Shown here one piece after another: positions 6,885 to 15,631 of a DNA stretch of 25,226 nt (position 1 is its first letter; each line of letters begins with the position of its first letter). The translations under genes and the position numbers were made by a program. The DNA comes from an uncultured Elusimicrobia bacterium (GTDB lineage: Bacteria > Elusimicrobiota > Elusimicrobia > UBA1565 > UBA9628), in NCBI GenBank assembly GCA_903874575.1, contig CAIQSZ010000367.1, positions 1 to 25,226 of the forward strand, in the 5' to 3' direction. The notes under the pieces are model-generated. The model saw nothing but the letters and a program-made list of their open reading frames with translations, was not told where the DNA came from and searched no databases.

Positions 6885-8517
6885 GGAACTCCAGGCGCTG
6901 GCCGAAAAGACCCGCGCCGCGGCCGCCGTAGCCGGACGGGTGGTCCGCGTTTGCCAGGGCACCGGCTGCCATTCGGCGGGAAGCGATACCGTCCAGCAGG
7001 CCTTGGCCCGCGAGACGAAAGAGCGAGGCATGGGCGAGGCCGTGACCGTGATGCGCGTCGGCTGCCGCGGGCTGTGCGCCAGCGGGCCCATCGTTTCGGT
7101 TTCTCCCGACAATCTCCTGTACCGGTCGGTCGAGGCCTCCGACGCTCCCGAACTGGCCGCCAGCCTGGGCGGCGAGCCGCTTGAGCGCCTGCGCCTGCCG
7201 TCCGACAGCCCGTTCTTCGCCCGCCAGAAAAAGATCGCCCTGGAAAACCTGGGGCAGATCGATCCGGAAAGCATCGAAGACTACATCGCGGCCGGAGGCT
7301 ACACGGCTCTGCTCACCGCGCTGGCCTCAATGGCGCCCGCGGAGATCATCCAACAGGTCTCGGTCAGCGGCCTGCGCGGCCGCGGCGGCGCCGGCTATCC
7401 CAGCGGCCTCAAGTGGGGGACGGTGGCCAAGGCGGCCGGCGCGGAGAAATACGTCGTCTGCAACGGCGACGAAGGCGACCCGGGCGCGTTCATGGATCGC
7501 TCCGTCATGGAAGGCGACCCGCACCGCGTTCTGGAAGGGATGACGCTGGCCGCTTACGCGGTCGGGGCGAAGCACGGCTTCGTCTACGTCCGCGCGGAAT
7601 ATCCGCTGGCCGTCTCGCGGCTGCGCAAGGCCATCCGGCAGGCGGAACAGTACGGCCTGCTCGGCGACAAGATCGGCGGCTCGGACTTCGGCTTTAAAGT
7701 GGAACTCCGCCTGGGCGCCGGCGCGTTCGTCTGCGGCGAGGAGACCGCGCTGATGGCTTCCGTCGAAGGCCAGCGCGGCACGCCGCGCCCCCGCCCTCCG
7801 TTCCCGGCGCAGGCCGGACTGTGGGGCTGCCCCACCTTGATCAACAACGTGGAGACCTTCGCCAACATCGCGCCCATCGTGCGCCGGGGCGGCGAATGGT
7901 ACGCGGCCATCGGCACGCCGAAGAGCAAGGGGACCAAGGTCTTCGCGCTCTCCGGACGCGTCGTCCACACCGGCCTCATCGAAGTCCCCATGGGGATCAC
8001 CCTGCGCGAGATCATCTTCGAGATCGGCGGCGGCATCCCCGACGGCAAGAAGTTCAAGGCCGTGCAGACCGGCGGCCCGTCGGGCGGCTGCGTCCCCGAG
8101 AAATTCCTCGACATGCCCCTCGACTACGACTCGCTGGTCTCCATCGGCTCCATCATGGGCTCCGGCGGCATGATCGTCATGGACGAGACCTCGTGCATGG
8201 TCGACGTGGCGCGCTACTTCATGGATTTCTGCACGGGCGAGTCGTGCGGCAAGTGCGTCCCCTGCAGGGTCGGAACCGCCCAGATGCACCGCGTGCTGGA
8301 CGACATCACGCGCGGGACCGCCAGCGAAGGCGACCTCGCGCGCCTGGAAGAGCTGTGCGACATGGTCCGCAACACCAGCCTGTGCGGCCTGGGGCAGTCC
8401 GCCCCGAACCCCGTGATCACCACCCTGCGCTACTTCCGCGACGAGTACGAGGCCCATATCAGAGATAAACGCTGTCCGGCGGGCCGCTGCCGGATCTCCC
8501 AGGAGGCCGCCGCATGA
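6874..8517 (+). CDS. hoxF: NAD-linked [NiFe] hydrogenase, HoxF (FMN, NAD(H)-binding) subunit
   Basis: HoxF carries the FMN and the NAD(H) site of the diaphorase. The 547-residue protein has an N-terminal thioredoxin-like [2Fe-2S] domain with Cys27, Cys32, Cys64 and Cys68. The NuoF-like domain follows: GRGGAGYPSGLKWG at 169-182 for NADH and FMN, and GDEGDPGAF at 198-206. The C-terminal [4Fe-4S] ligands are Cys458, 461 and 464 (SCGKCVPC) and Cys504 (SLCGLGQS). It ends at RCPAGRC, where the related bifurcating-type subunits (HydB, HndC) continue into a ferredoxin domain that is absent here. The start overlaps hoxE and the stop overlaps hoxU as ATGA. All cofactor ligands are present. Confidence 0.94.
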   Translation: MTLEELQALAEKTRAAAAVAGRVVRVCQGTGCHSAGSDTVQQALARETKERGMGEAVTVMRVGCRGLCASGPIVSVSPDNLLYRSVEASDAPELAASLGGEPLERLRLPSDSPFFARQKKIALENLGQIDPESIEDYIAAGGYTALLTALASMAPAEIIQQVSVSGLRGRGGAGYPSGLKWGTVAKAAGAEKYVVCNGDEGDPGAFMDRSVMEGDPHRVLEGMTLAAYAVGAKHGFVYVRAEYPLAVSRLRKAIRQAEQYGLLGDKIGGSDFGFKVELRLGAGAFVCGEETALMASVEGQRGTPRPRPPFPAQAGLWGCPTLINNVETFANIAPIVRRGGEWYAAIGTPKSKGTKVFALSGRVVHTGLIEVPMGITLREIIFEIGGGIPDGKKFKAVQTGGPSGGCVPEKFLDMPLDYDSLVSIGSIMGSGGMIVMDETSCMVDVARYFMDFCTGESCGKCVPCRVGTAQMHRVLDDITRGTASEGDLARLEELCDMVRNTSLCGLGQSAPNPVITTLRYFRDEYEAHIRDKRCPAGRCRISQEAAA

Positions 8518-9236
8518 GCCCCGCCGCTCCCGGAGTCGTCACCTTCGTAATGGACGGAAAAGACGTCAGCGCCCGCGCCGACCAGACGGTTCTGGCCGTC
8601 GCGCGCGAGCATAACGTCGCCATTCCCACGCTGTGCGCGCTGGAAGGCTTGTCCACCGTCGGCGCGTGCCGGCTGTGCCTGGTCGAGATCGCGGGCTCGC
8701 CGAAGCTTCAGCCGGCCTGCGTCCTCAAGGCCACCGAAGGACTGAACGTGTCCACGCGCTCCGAGCGCCTGGACAAGTACCGCAAGATGATCGTCGAGCT
8801 CCTGCTGTCCGAGCGCAACCACGTCTGCTCGGTCTGCGTGTCGAACGGACACTGCGACCTGCAGAGCTTGGCGCAAAGCCTGGGCATCGACCACGTCCGC
8901 TTCCCGTACCTGTACCCGTCGTTCGCGGTGGACGCGTCGCACGCGCGCTTCACCTTGGACCACAACCGCTGCGTCCTGTGCACGCGCTGCGTGCGCGTCT
9001 GCGACGAAGTGGAAGGCGCGCACACTTGGGACGTGATGGGCCGCGGCATCCGCTCCCAGGTCATCACCGGCCTCAAGCAGCCGTGGGGCGAATCCGAAAG
9101 CTGCACCACCTGCGGCAAGTGCGTCCAGGTCTGCCCGACCGGCGCGCTTTCGGAAAAGGGCAAGTCGGTGGCGGAGATGCGCAAGCGCCGCGATTTCCTG
9201 CCTTACTTGACGCAGATGCGGGAGGAACACGCGTGA
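8514..9236 (+). CDS. hoxU: NAD-linked [NiFe] hydrogenase, HoxU (NuoG-N-like Fe-S) subunit
   Basis: HoxU links the flavin subunit to the hydrogenase dimer by a chain of iron-sulfur clusters. The 240-residue length is usual for HoxU. The N-terminal [2Fe-2S] ligands are Cys41, 52, 55 and 69. Next is the His/Cys cluster site (His103, Cys105, Cys108, Cys114) and then two ferredoxin-type [4Fe-4S] motifs (Cys153, 156, 159, 163 and Cys197, 200, 203, 207). It lacks the long C-terminal half of NuoG and has no H-cluster domain, so it is not an [FeFe] hydrogenase. It overlaps both neighbours by four bases. Confidence 0.93.
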   Translation: MSPAAPGVVTFVMDGKDVSARADQTVLAVAREHNVAIPTLCALEGLSTVGACRLCLVEIAGSPKLQPACVLKATEGLNVSTRSERLDKYRKMIVELLLSERNHVCSVCVSNGHCDLQSLAQSLGIDHVRFPYLYPSFAVDASHARFTLDHNRCVLCTRCVRVCDEVEGAHTWDVMGRGIRSQVITGLKQPWGESESCTTCGKCVQVCPTGALSEKGKSVAEMRKRRDFLPYLTQMREEHA

Positions 9237-9763
9237 GCAAGGTCCGCTTGGCGACGGTTTGGATGGACGGCTGTTCCGGGTGCCACATGTCCTTCTTGGA
9301 CATGGACGAGCGCATCCTGGAGATCGCGGACAAGGTCGACCTGGTCTACAGCCCGCTCGTCGACATCAAGACCTTTCCGGAGTCCGTGGACGTGACCATC
9401 GTCGAGGGCGCGGTGAGCAACGAGGACGACCTCAAAAAAGCGAAGATGATCCGCGCGCGCACGAAAATCCTGGTCGCGCTGGGCGACTGCGCGGTGACCT
9501 CGAACGTCCCCGCGATGCGCAACCAGTTCGGCACGGAGGGCGTGCTGGCGCGGGCGTACCTCGAGAACGCGCAGATCAACCCCCACGTCCCCAACAAGGT
9601 CATCCCGCCGCTGCTGCCCCAGGCGCGCCCCTTGCACGAGTTCGTTCCGGTGGACGTGTTCGTCCCCGGCTGTCCGCCGTCGGCGGACGATATCTTCTCC
9701 GTGGTCGCCGACCTGCTGGCGGGCCGCACGCCCGACCTGCATGGACGCGGCCGTTTCGGCTAG
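9233..9763 (+). CDS. hoxY: [NiFe] hydrogenase small subunit HoxY
   Basis: HoxY is the small subunit of the cytoplasmic [NiFe] hydrogenase and holds the proximal [4Fe-4S] cluster. The 176-residue protein shows the ligands Cys14 and Cys17 (CSGC), Cys86 (LGDCAV) and Cys147 (PGCPPS). There is no Tat signal and no C-terminal medial or distal cluster domain, as expected for group 3d. The start is the GTG at 9233, overlapping the hoxU stop as GTGA, with GGAGG upstream; the frame stays open far upstream inside hoxU but that part is not HoxY-like. It is separated from hoxH by only seven bases. Confidence 0.93.
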   Translation: MSKVRLATVWMDGCSGCHMSFLDMDERILEIADKVDLVYSPLVDIKTFPESVDVTIVEGAVSNEDDLKKAKMIRARTKILVALGDCAVTSNVPAMRNQFGTEGVLARAYLENAQINPHVPNKVIPPLLPQARPLHEFVPVDVFVPGCPPSADDIFSVVADLLAGRTPDLHGRGRFG

Positions 9764-9770
9764 GAGCCCC

Positions 9771-11195
9771 ATGTCCCGCATCATCGAGATCGACCCGGTC
9801 ACCCGCATCGAAGGCCACGCGAAGATCACCCTTCACCTCGACGACAACGAAGAGGTCCAGGACGCGCGCCTCCATATCACCCAGTTCCGCGGCTTCGAGA
9901 AGTTCGTCGAGGGCCGCCCGTTCCACGAGATGCCCTCCCTGATGGCGCGCATCTGCGGCATCTGCCCCGTCAGCCACCTGGTGGCGTCGGCCAAGGCGTG
10001 CGACGCGCTGATGGCCGTGCGCGTGCCGGAGACCGGCGTGCTCCTGCGCAAGTTCATGAACCTGGCGCAGATCGTCCAGTCCCACGCGCTGAGCTTCTTC
10101 CATCTCTCGAGCCCCGATCTCCTGCTGGGGCTGGACTCCGATCCCGCCAAGCGCAACATCCTGGGCTTGGCGGCGGTGAACCCGGCGGTCGCCCGCGACG
10201 GCATCGCCCTGCGACGCTTCGGGCAGAAGGCCATCGAGCTGCTGGGCGGCAGGCGCGTGCACCCCGCCTGGATCGTCCCGGGAGGCGTCAGCTCTCCGCT
10301 GACCGCGGAAAACCGGGACGCCCTTCGCGCCTCGTTGCCGGAGGCGTTCGCCATCGCCGAGCGCACGCTCGAATGGTTCGTCCCCCTCATGCCGCGTTTC
10401 GTCGAAGAGATCCGCACGCTCGGCCAGTTCCCCTCGCACTACATGGCCATGCTCGACGAGAACGGGCGCTGGGAGCACTACGCCGGCAAGCTCGCCGTGG
10501 TCAACCCCCAGGGCAAGATCGTCCGAGAAATCGAATCCGCCCGCTACCAGGACGTCATCGGCGAGGCCGTCGAGGACTGGTCGTACCTGAAGTTCCCGTA
10601 CTACAAGCACCTCGGCTACCCGGACGGCCTGTACCGCGTGGGCCCGCTGGCGCGCCTCAACGCCGCGAAAGGCTTCGGCACGCCGAAGGCCGACCACGCG
10701 TTCGCCGAATACCGGAAGATGGAAAACGGACCGGTGACGAGCTCCTTCCACCAGCACTACGGGCGCCTGGTCGAAATCCTGGGCGCTCTTGAGGAGATGC
10801 AGGCCATCCTGGACGACCCCCGCATCCTGGATACCCGCGTCCGCGCCGAGGCCGGCGCGAACGCGAGCGAGGGCGTCGGCATGTCCGAAGCCCCGCGCGG
10901 CACGCTGATCCACCACTACAAGATCGACGACCGCGGCCTGATCACCTGGGCCAATCTCATCATCGCGACCGGGCACAACAACCTGGCGATGAACAAGGGG
11001 ATTCTGCAGGCCGCCAAGATCTACGTGAAGGCAGGCAAGCTCCAGGAAGGGATGCTCAACCGCGTCGAGGCCGTCATCCGCTCCTACGACCCGTGCCTGA
11101 GCTGTTCCACCCACGCGGCGGGGGCCATGCCCCTGCACATCCAATTGGTCGCGCCCGGAGGCGCGGTCCTGGACGAATTGCGCCGAGGGGCATGA
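9771..11195 (+). CDS. hoxH: [NiFe] hydrogenase large (catalytic) subunit HoxH
   Basis: HoxH holds the Ni-Fe active site that splits or makes H2 in the cytoplasm. The 474-residue protein starts MSRIIEIDPVTRIEGHAK, the L1 family signature. The nickel ligands are Cys62 and Cys65 in RICGICP and Cys442 and Cys445 in DPCLSC, with His448 closing the DPCxxCxxH motif. A tail of about 26 residues follows that histidine region and would be clipped by HoxW after nickel insertion. I chose the ATG at 9771 because AGGAG precedes it and the signature begins there; an upstream in-frame ATG at 9741 lies inside hoxY. With HoxEFUY it forms a bidirectional NAD-reducing type (group 3d-like) enzyme. Group 3c is unlikely because the diaphorase genes are present. 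Confidence 0.95.
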   Translation: MSRIIEIDPVTRIEGHAKITLHLDDNEEVQDARLHITQFRGFEKFVEGRPFHEMPSLMARICGICPVSHLVASAKACDALMAVRVPETGVLLRKFMNLAQIVQSHALSFFHLSSPDLLLGLDSDPAKRNILGLAAVNPAVARDGIALRRFGQKAIELLGGRRVHPAWIVPGGVSSPLTAENRDALRASLPEAFAIAERTLEWFVPLMPRFVEEIRTLGQFPSHYMAMLDENGRWEHYAGKLAVVNPQGKIVREIESARYQDVIGEAVEDWSYLKFPYYKHLGYPDGLYRVGPLARLNAAKGFGTPKADHAFAEYRKMENGPVTSSFHQHYGRLVEILGALEEMQAILDDPRILDTRVRAEAGANASEGVGMSEAPRGTLIHHYKIDDRGLITWANLIIATGHNNLAMNKGILQAAKIYVKAGKLQEGMLNRVEAVIRSYDPCLSCSTHAAGAMPLHIQLVAPGGAVLDELRRGA

Positions 11196-11656
11196 CCTCG
11201 GTCCTCGTCATCGGCTACGGGAATCCTCTCCGCGGCGATGACGGGGCCGGACGCTTGGTCGCCGGCGCGTTGTACGACGCCTGGCCGGAGAGCCGGGTCC
11301 GCGTGGAGGCGTCCCACCAGCTCCTCATCGAGATGGCCGCCGCCGCCGCCGAGTCGGACTTCGTGGTTTTCATCGACGCCGCACGCGACGGCGCGCCCGG
11401 AACGGTGACTCAACGTCCGGTGCTCCCCGAGCCCGCGTCGGACGACTCGCTCACCCACCACCTGACGCCCGAGACCTTGCTGGCCGCGGCCCGGCTCTGG
11501 TACGGCCGCGCGCCCGAGGCCGCGCTGATCTGCGTCGGCGGCGGAGACTTCTCGCACGGCGAGCGCCTGTCGCCGCCCGTCGCGGCCGCCCTGCCCGAAC
11601 TGACGTCCCGCGTGCGCGCCCTGGTCTGCGCGCGCCTGGAGGCCTCCCATGCATGA
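11192..11656 (+). CDS. hoxW: [NiFe] hydrogenase maturation endopeptidase (HoxW/HycI family)
   Basis: This 154-residue protease removes the C-terminal extension of HoxH after nickel is inserted. It begins with the signature VIGYGNPLRGDDGAG (about 6-20). Asp16, Asp62 (FIDAARDG) and His90 (LTHHLTP) fall at the positions of the three nickel-sensing ligands known in HybD, with Asp in place of Glu16. The ATG at 11192 overlaps the hoxH stop as ATGA. The position right behind hoxH suggests HoxH is its substrate. It overlaps hypA by eight bases. Confidence 0.9.
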   Translation: MTSVLVIGYGNPLRGDDGAGRLVAGALYDAWPESRVRVEASHQLLIEMAAAAAESDFVVFIDAARDGAPGTVTQRPVLPEPASDDSLTHHLTPETLLAAARLWYGRAPEAALICVGGGDFSHGERLSPPVAAALPELTSRVRALVCARLEASHA

Positions 11657-12038
11657 GTACGGAATGGTCGAACAGCTGATCGAGGAGTTCCTCAAGACCC
11701 CGCTTGGACGCTCGCTCCCCAAGGTCCGCGCGGTGCGCCTGCGCTACGGCCCCGGGCTGACGGAGGCGTCGGTGCGCCAGGCGTTCCTGGTGCAGTCCAA
11801 GGGCACGCCGCTGGCCGGCGCGAAGGTCGAGATCAGCCGCATCCCCGCGGAAATCGCATGCGCGTGCGGCGCCAAGGAGTCCCCGTTCGAACACGAGCAT
11901 GATCACCCGCACGACCACGGACACGACGATCATGAGCACGATCATGACCACGGGACGCCCTACCGTCCCTGCGCCTCCTGCGGCGCGGTCAACGCGATTC
12001 CGCACTTCAACGCGCTGGAACTGACGCATGCCCAATGA
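11649..12038 (+). CDS. hypA: Hydrogenase nickel-insertion protein HypA with a histidine-rich insert
   Basis: HypA delivers nickel to the hydrogenase large subunit. The 129-residue protein starts MHEYGMVEQL, where Met1, His2 and the backbone bind nickel. The zinc domain has Cys71, Cys73, Cys108 and Cys111. The first pair is spaced CxC, whereas the family normally has CxxC. Between the two cysteine pairs lies an acidic insert, residues 82-101, with ten histidines alternating with Asp, Glu and Gly. Such His-rich metal-storage stretches are usual in HypB, not HypA, and no hypB is present in this window. The gene overlaps hoxW and hypF. The DNA of the insert shows CAT/CAC-GAC/GAT repeats, consistent with expansion by slippage. 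Confidence 0.9.
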   Translation: MHEYGMVEQLIEEFLKTPLGRSLPKVRAVRLRYGPGLTEASVRQAFLVQSKGTPLAGAKVEISRIPAEIACACGAKESPFEHEHDHPHDHGHDDHEHDHDHGTPYRPCASCGAVNAIPHFNALELTHAQ

Positions 12039-14313
12039 GCGCCTGCGCGTCGCCGTGCGCGGCGCGGTGCAGGGCGTCGGCTTTCGTCCCTTCGTCCACC
12101 GCCTGGCCGGGGAACTGGGACTGGCCGGCTGGGTCGCCAACGACGCCGGCGGCGCGGTGCTGGAAGTCGAGGGCGACGCGGACGCCGTGCGCCGCTTCCT
12201 GGTCCGCCTTCCCGCGGAGCTGCCGCCGCACTCCGCGCTGACCGGGCTGGAACCGACCTTTCTCGCCCCGTCCGGCCTGGAGGGCTTCGAAATCCACGCC
12301 AGCCTGGGCGGGGCCAAGACGGCGACGATCCTTCCCGACATCGCGGCCTGCCCGGACTGCCTGCGCGAGATGCGCGACCCGCGGGACCGGCGCTACCGCT
12401 ACCCGTTCGTCAACTGCGCGCACTGCGGCCCGCGCTACAGCATCATCGAAGCCCTTCCGTACGACCGCGCGGCCACGACGATGAAGCGCTGGCGCATGTG
12501 CGCCGCCTGCCTCGGCGAGTACGAGAACCCGGGCGACCGCCGCTTCCACGCCCAGCCCATCGCCTGCCCCGACTGCGGGCCGCGAGTGGAACTCTGGAAC
12601 GGCGACGGCGCCGTCCTGGCGCGCGGCGACGAAGCCGTGCGCGCCGCCGGACGCGCGCTGTCGCAGGGCCGGGTGCTGGCGGTGAAAGGCGTCGGCGGCT
12701 TTCAGCTCTGGGCCGACGCGCGCGACCCCGCCGCGGTGCTGGCTTTGCGCGGGCGCAAGGCGCGCCGCGACAAGCCGTTCGCCCTTATGGTCCGGGATAG
12801 GGAGGCCGCGCGCGCTCTCTGCGACCTGGATGCGATGGAAGAACGTCTGCTGGCCTCCTCGGAGGCGCCGATCGTGCTCCTGCGCCGCGCCGCCGACCCC
12901 AGAGCGCGCGTCTGCGACCCGGTCGCGCCGGGCAATCCCCGCCTGGGAGTCATGCTCCCCCACGCGCCGCTCCACCACCTGCTCTTCGAGGAATTCCCCC
13001 ATCCCGTCGTGGCGACCAGCGGCAATCTCTCCGAGGAGCCGATCTCGACCGACGAGCGCCGCGCGCTCGAGGACCTGCGGGACGTCGCCGACCTCTTCCT
13101 GGTCCATGACCGCCCGATCGCCCGCGCCGTGGACGATTCGGTGGCGGCCGTCGTCGAGGGGCGCGAGATGCTCCTGCGCCGCGCCCGCGGCTACGCGCCG
13201 CTGCCCATCCCCGCGCGCGAGGGCGGGCCGCGCGTGCTGGCCGTCGGCGGGCACCTCAAGAACGCCGTCGCGCTCGCCCTGGACCGCGCGGTGCTCGTAA
13301 GCCAGCACATCGGAGACCTCTCCACGGAAAACGCCTGCGAGGCCTTCCGCCGGACGATCTCCACGCTTCAAGATCTCTACGACTTCCGCCCCGAGGCGGT
13401 CGTCTGCGACCTCCACCCTGATTACGTCTCGACGCGCTACGCGCGGAGCCTGGGCCTGCCGGTCGTCGAGGTCCAACACCATCACGCGCACGCGCTGTCC
13501 TGCCTGGCCGATAACGGCCTGGAACCCCCCGCGCTGGGCGTGACCTGGGACGGCAGCGGCTGGGGGCCCGACCGGACCGTCTGGGGCGGAGAGTTCCTGC
13601 GCGTCGCGCCCGACGGCTTCGTCCGGTTCGCCCATCTGCGCGCGTTCTCCCTGCCCGGGGGAGAGGCGGCGGTGCGCGAGCCCCGCCGCTGCGCGCTCGG
13701 TCTGCTGTACGAACTGGGCGGCCGGGAAGCCCTGGACTGGGAGGACCTGGCGCCCGTCGCCGCCTTCGGCGCGCCCGAGCGGCGGACTTTGGGCCGCATG
13801 CTCGAACGCGGGCTTTCCTCGCCGCGCACGACCAGCGCCGGAAGACTGTTCGACGCCGCCGCGTCCCTGGCGGGCCTGCGCCAGACGGCGACCTTCGAAG
13901 GCCAGGCCGCCCTGGAGCTGGAGTGCGCGGCGACGGGAGCGCCGGCGGGCGCCGGCTATCCGTTCCCGCTCGTCGAAGAGGGCGGGGTCGTGATCGTGGA
14001 TTGGGAGCCGGCCTTCCGGGCCCTGATCTCGGATGTGCGCGCCGCCGCGCCGGTCCCCGTCGTGGCCGCGCGCTTCCACGCGGGCCTGGTCGGCGCCGTC
14101 GTCGCCGTCGCCCGGCGCGCGGGCGAGCCGCGCGTCGCGCTGTCCGGCGGCTGCTTCCAGAACCGCGTCCTGCTCAGCGGCGCCGTCCGCGCCCTGCGCG
14201 CCGCGGGCTTCGAGGCCCTGTGGCATCAGCGCGTGCCGCCCAACGACGGCGGCCTCGCGCTGGGCCAGGCCGCGGCGGCGGCCCTCGTCCTCAGGGAGGC
14301 CCCATGTGCCTAG
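12028..14313 (+). CDS. hypF: Carbamoyltransferase HypF (cyanide-ligand synthesis)
   Basis: HypF uses carbamoyl phosphate and ATP to carbamoylate the C-terminal cysteine of HypE, the first step towards the CN ligands of the Ni-Fe site. The 761 residues give the full domain order: acylphosphatase (GAVQGVGFRPFVHRLA at 12-27, Arg20 catalytic), paired zinc fingers (Cys108/111 with 130/133, and Cys158/161 with 180/183), a YrdC-like domain, and a Kae1/TsaD-like domain with VQHHHAH at 482-488. Length and motifs are normal, so no truncation. It overlaps hypA by 11 bases and hypC by 10. Confidence 0.95.
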   Translation: MPNERLRVAVRGAVQGVGFRPFVHRLAGELGLAGWVANDAGGAVLEVEGDADAVRRFLVRLPAELPPHSALTGLEPTFLAPSGLEGFEIHASLGGAKTATILPDIAACPDCLREMRDPRDRRYRYPFVNCAHCGPRYSIIEALPYDRAATTMKRWRMCAACLGEYENPGDRRFHAQPIACPDCGPRVELWNGDGAVLARGDEAVRAAGRALSQGRVLAVKGVGGFQLWADARDPAAVLALRGRKARRDKPFALMVRDREAARALCDLDAMEERLLASSEAPIVLLRRAADPRARVCDPVAPGNPRLGVMLPHAPLHHLLFEEFPHPVVATSGNLSEEPISTDERRALEDLRDVADLFLVHDRPIARAVDDSVAAVVEGREMLLRRARGYAPLPIPAREGGPRVLAVGGHLKNAVALALDRAVLVSQHIGDLSTENACEAFRRTISTLQDLYDFRPEAVVCDLHPDYVSTRYARSLGLPVVEVQHHHAHALSCLADNGLEPPALGVTWDGSGWGPDRTVWGGEFLRVAPDGFVRFAHLRAFSLPGGEAAVREPRRCALGLLYELGGREALDWEDLAPVAAFGAPERRTLGRMLERGLSSPRTTSAGRLFDAAASLAGLRQTATFEGQAALELECAATGAPAGAGYPFPLVEEGGVVIVDWEPAFRALISDVRAAAPVPVVAARFHAGLVGAVVAVARRAGEPRVALSGGCFQNRVLLSGAVRALRAAGFEALWHQRVPPNDGGLALGQAAAAALVLREAPCA

Positions 14314-14534
14314 GCATCCCGGGCCTGGTGCTCTCCGTCTCGGGCGAGGACTTGACGCGCGGCGCGCGCGTCAGCTTCGGCGGGATCGTCAAGGAAGTGA
14401 GCCTGGCCTATTGTCCCGAGGCGCGCGTCGGCGACCACGTGATCGTCCACGTGGGTTTCGCGATCAGCCGCGTGGACGAGGACGAGGCCCGCAAGATCTT
14501 CGAGACCCTCAAGGAACTCGGGGAGACGCCGTGA
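14304..14534 (+). CDS. hypC: Hydrogenase assembly chaperone HypC
   Basis: HypC carries the Fe(CN)2CO unit with HypD and escorts it to the large subunit. The 76-residue protein begins MCLGIPG, with Cys2 as the essential residue after Met removal, and ends with the acidic helix DEDEARKIFETLKEL typical of the family. The ATG at 14304 lies inside the last codons of hypF (10-base overlap). The frame is open further upstream but that stretch is hypF. It may also act as the HoxH-specific chaperone, as no second copy is seen. Confidence 0.93.
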   Translation: MCLGIPGLVLSVSGEDLTRGARVSFGGIVKEVSLAYCPEARVGDHVIVHVGFAISRVDEDEARKIFETLKELGETP

Positions 14535-15631
14535 GGTTCCTGGACGAATACCGCGACGCCGCCGGGGCCAAGGCGCTCGCCGCCGAAATCCGGCGCGCGG
14601 TCACCCGGCCTTGGACCTTGATGGAGGTGTGCGGCGGCCAGACGCACGCGATCGTCCGCTTCGGTCTGGACGCGCTCCTGCCCGCCGAGTTGACCTTGGC
14701 CCACGGCCCGGGCTGCCCGGTGTGCGTGACGCCCCTGGAGACCATCGACCGGGCGCTCGCCGTCGCGTCGCGGCCCGGCGTCATCTTCTGCTCCTTCGGC
14801 GACATGTTGCGCGTGCCGGGCTCCCGCGACGACCTGCTCCGCGTGAAGGCGCGCGGCGGCGACGTGCGCATCGTCTATTCGCCGCTGGACGCGCTGGCGC
14901 TGGCCGAGAAAAATCCGGGCCGCGAGGTGGTGTTCTTCGCGGTCGGCTTCGAAACGACCGCGCCCGCCAACGCGATGGCCGTCTTCCAGGCCGCGCGCCG
15001 CGGGGTGAAGAACTTCTCGGCGCTGGTCTCCCACGTCACGGTGCCTCCCGCCATCGCCGCGATCATGAGCGCCCTGGACAACACCGTCCAGGCCTTCCTG
15101 GCCGCGGGCCACGTCTGCGCGGTGATGGGCACGCGCGAGTACGAGCCGCTGGCGCGCAAATTCCGGGTGCCGATCGTGGTCACGGGCTTCGAGCCGCTGG
15201 ACATCCTGGACGGGGTGCTGCGGTGCGTGCGCCAGCTGGAGTCGGGCCGCGCCGAGGTGGAAAACTCGTACGCGCGCGCGGTCCGTCCGGAAGGAAACGA
15301 AAGGGCGCGGCAGGTGCTGGCCGACGTCTTCGAGGTCGTGGACCGGAACTGGCGCGGCATCGGCCCCATCGCGCGCAGCGGCCTGGCCCTCCAGCCCGCC
15401 TACGCGGACTTCGACGCCGAGAAGCGCTTCCGCGTCGAGGGCATCCGCGTCGTCGAGTCGCCCGAATGCCGGGCCGGGCTGGTCCTGCGCGGGCGCCTGA
15501 AGCCGTCCGAGTGCCCGGCGTTCGGGACCTCCTGCACCCCCGAGCGCCCGCTCGGCGCGACCATGGTCTCGTCGGAAGGCGCCTGCGCCGCGTACTGGCG
15601 CTACCGCCGCGACGGAGCCGCCCATGCCTGA
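14531..15631 (+). CDS. hypD: Hydrogenase Fe-cyanide/CO assembly protein HypD
   Basis: HypD is the [4Fe-4S] scaffold on which the Fe(CN)2CO moiety is built with HypC and HypE. The 366-residue length is normal. The motifs are in order: MEVCGGQTHAI (Cys38 region), HGPGCPVCVTP, GFETTAPA, and the C-terminal cluster-binding CRAG and ECPAFGTSCTPERPLGA. The start is GTG at 14531, overlapping the hypC stop as GTGA, with GGGGAG upstream. It overlaps hypE by eight bases. Confidence 0.94.
   Translation: MRFLDEYRDAAGAKALAAEIRRAVTRPWTLMEVCGGQTHAIVRFGLDALLPAELTLAHGPGCPVCVTPLETIDRALAVASRPGVIFCSFGDMLRVPGSRDDLLRVKARGGDVRIVYSPLDALALAEKNPGREVVFFAVGFETTAPANAMAVFQAARRGVKNFSALVSHVTVPPAIAAIMSALDNTVQAFLAAGHVCAVMGTREYEPLARKFRVPIVVTGFEPLDILDGVLRCVRQLESGRAEVENSYARAVRPEGNERARQVLADVFEVVDRNWRGIGPIARSGLALQPAYADFDAEKRFRVEGIRVVESPECRAGLVLRGRLKPSECPAFGTSCTPERPLGATMVSSEGACAAYWRYRRDGAAHA

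Noticed and set aside
8633..9232. Upstream extension of hoxY into hoxU
   Set aside because: The added residues are an out-of-frame reading of hoxU; the GTG at 9233 with GGAGG fits the HoxY N-terminus.
11895..11955. Tandem CAT/GAC-type repeat that could be a microsatellite or CRISPR-like repeat
   Set aside because: It encodes the His/Asp stretch of HypA in frame; there are no spacers or palindromic repeats of CRISPR type.
12007..14226. Minus-strand open frame of 739 codons
   Set aside because: It is the antisense shadow of hypF; GC-rich third positions keep stops rare. No recognisable domain.
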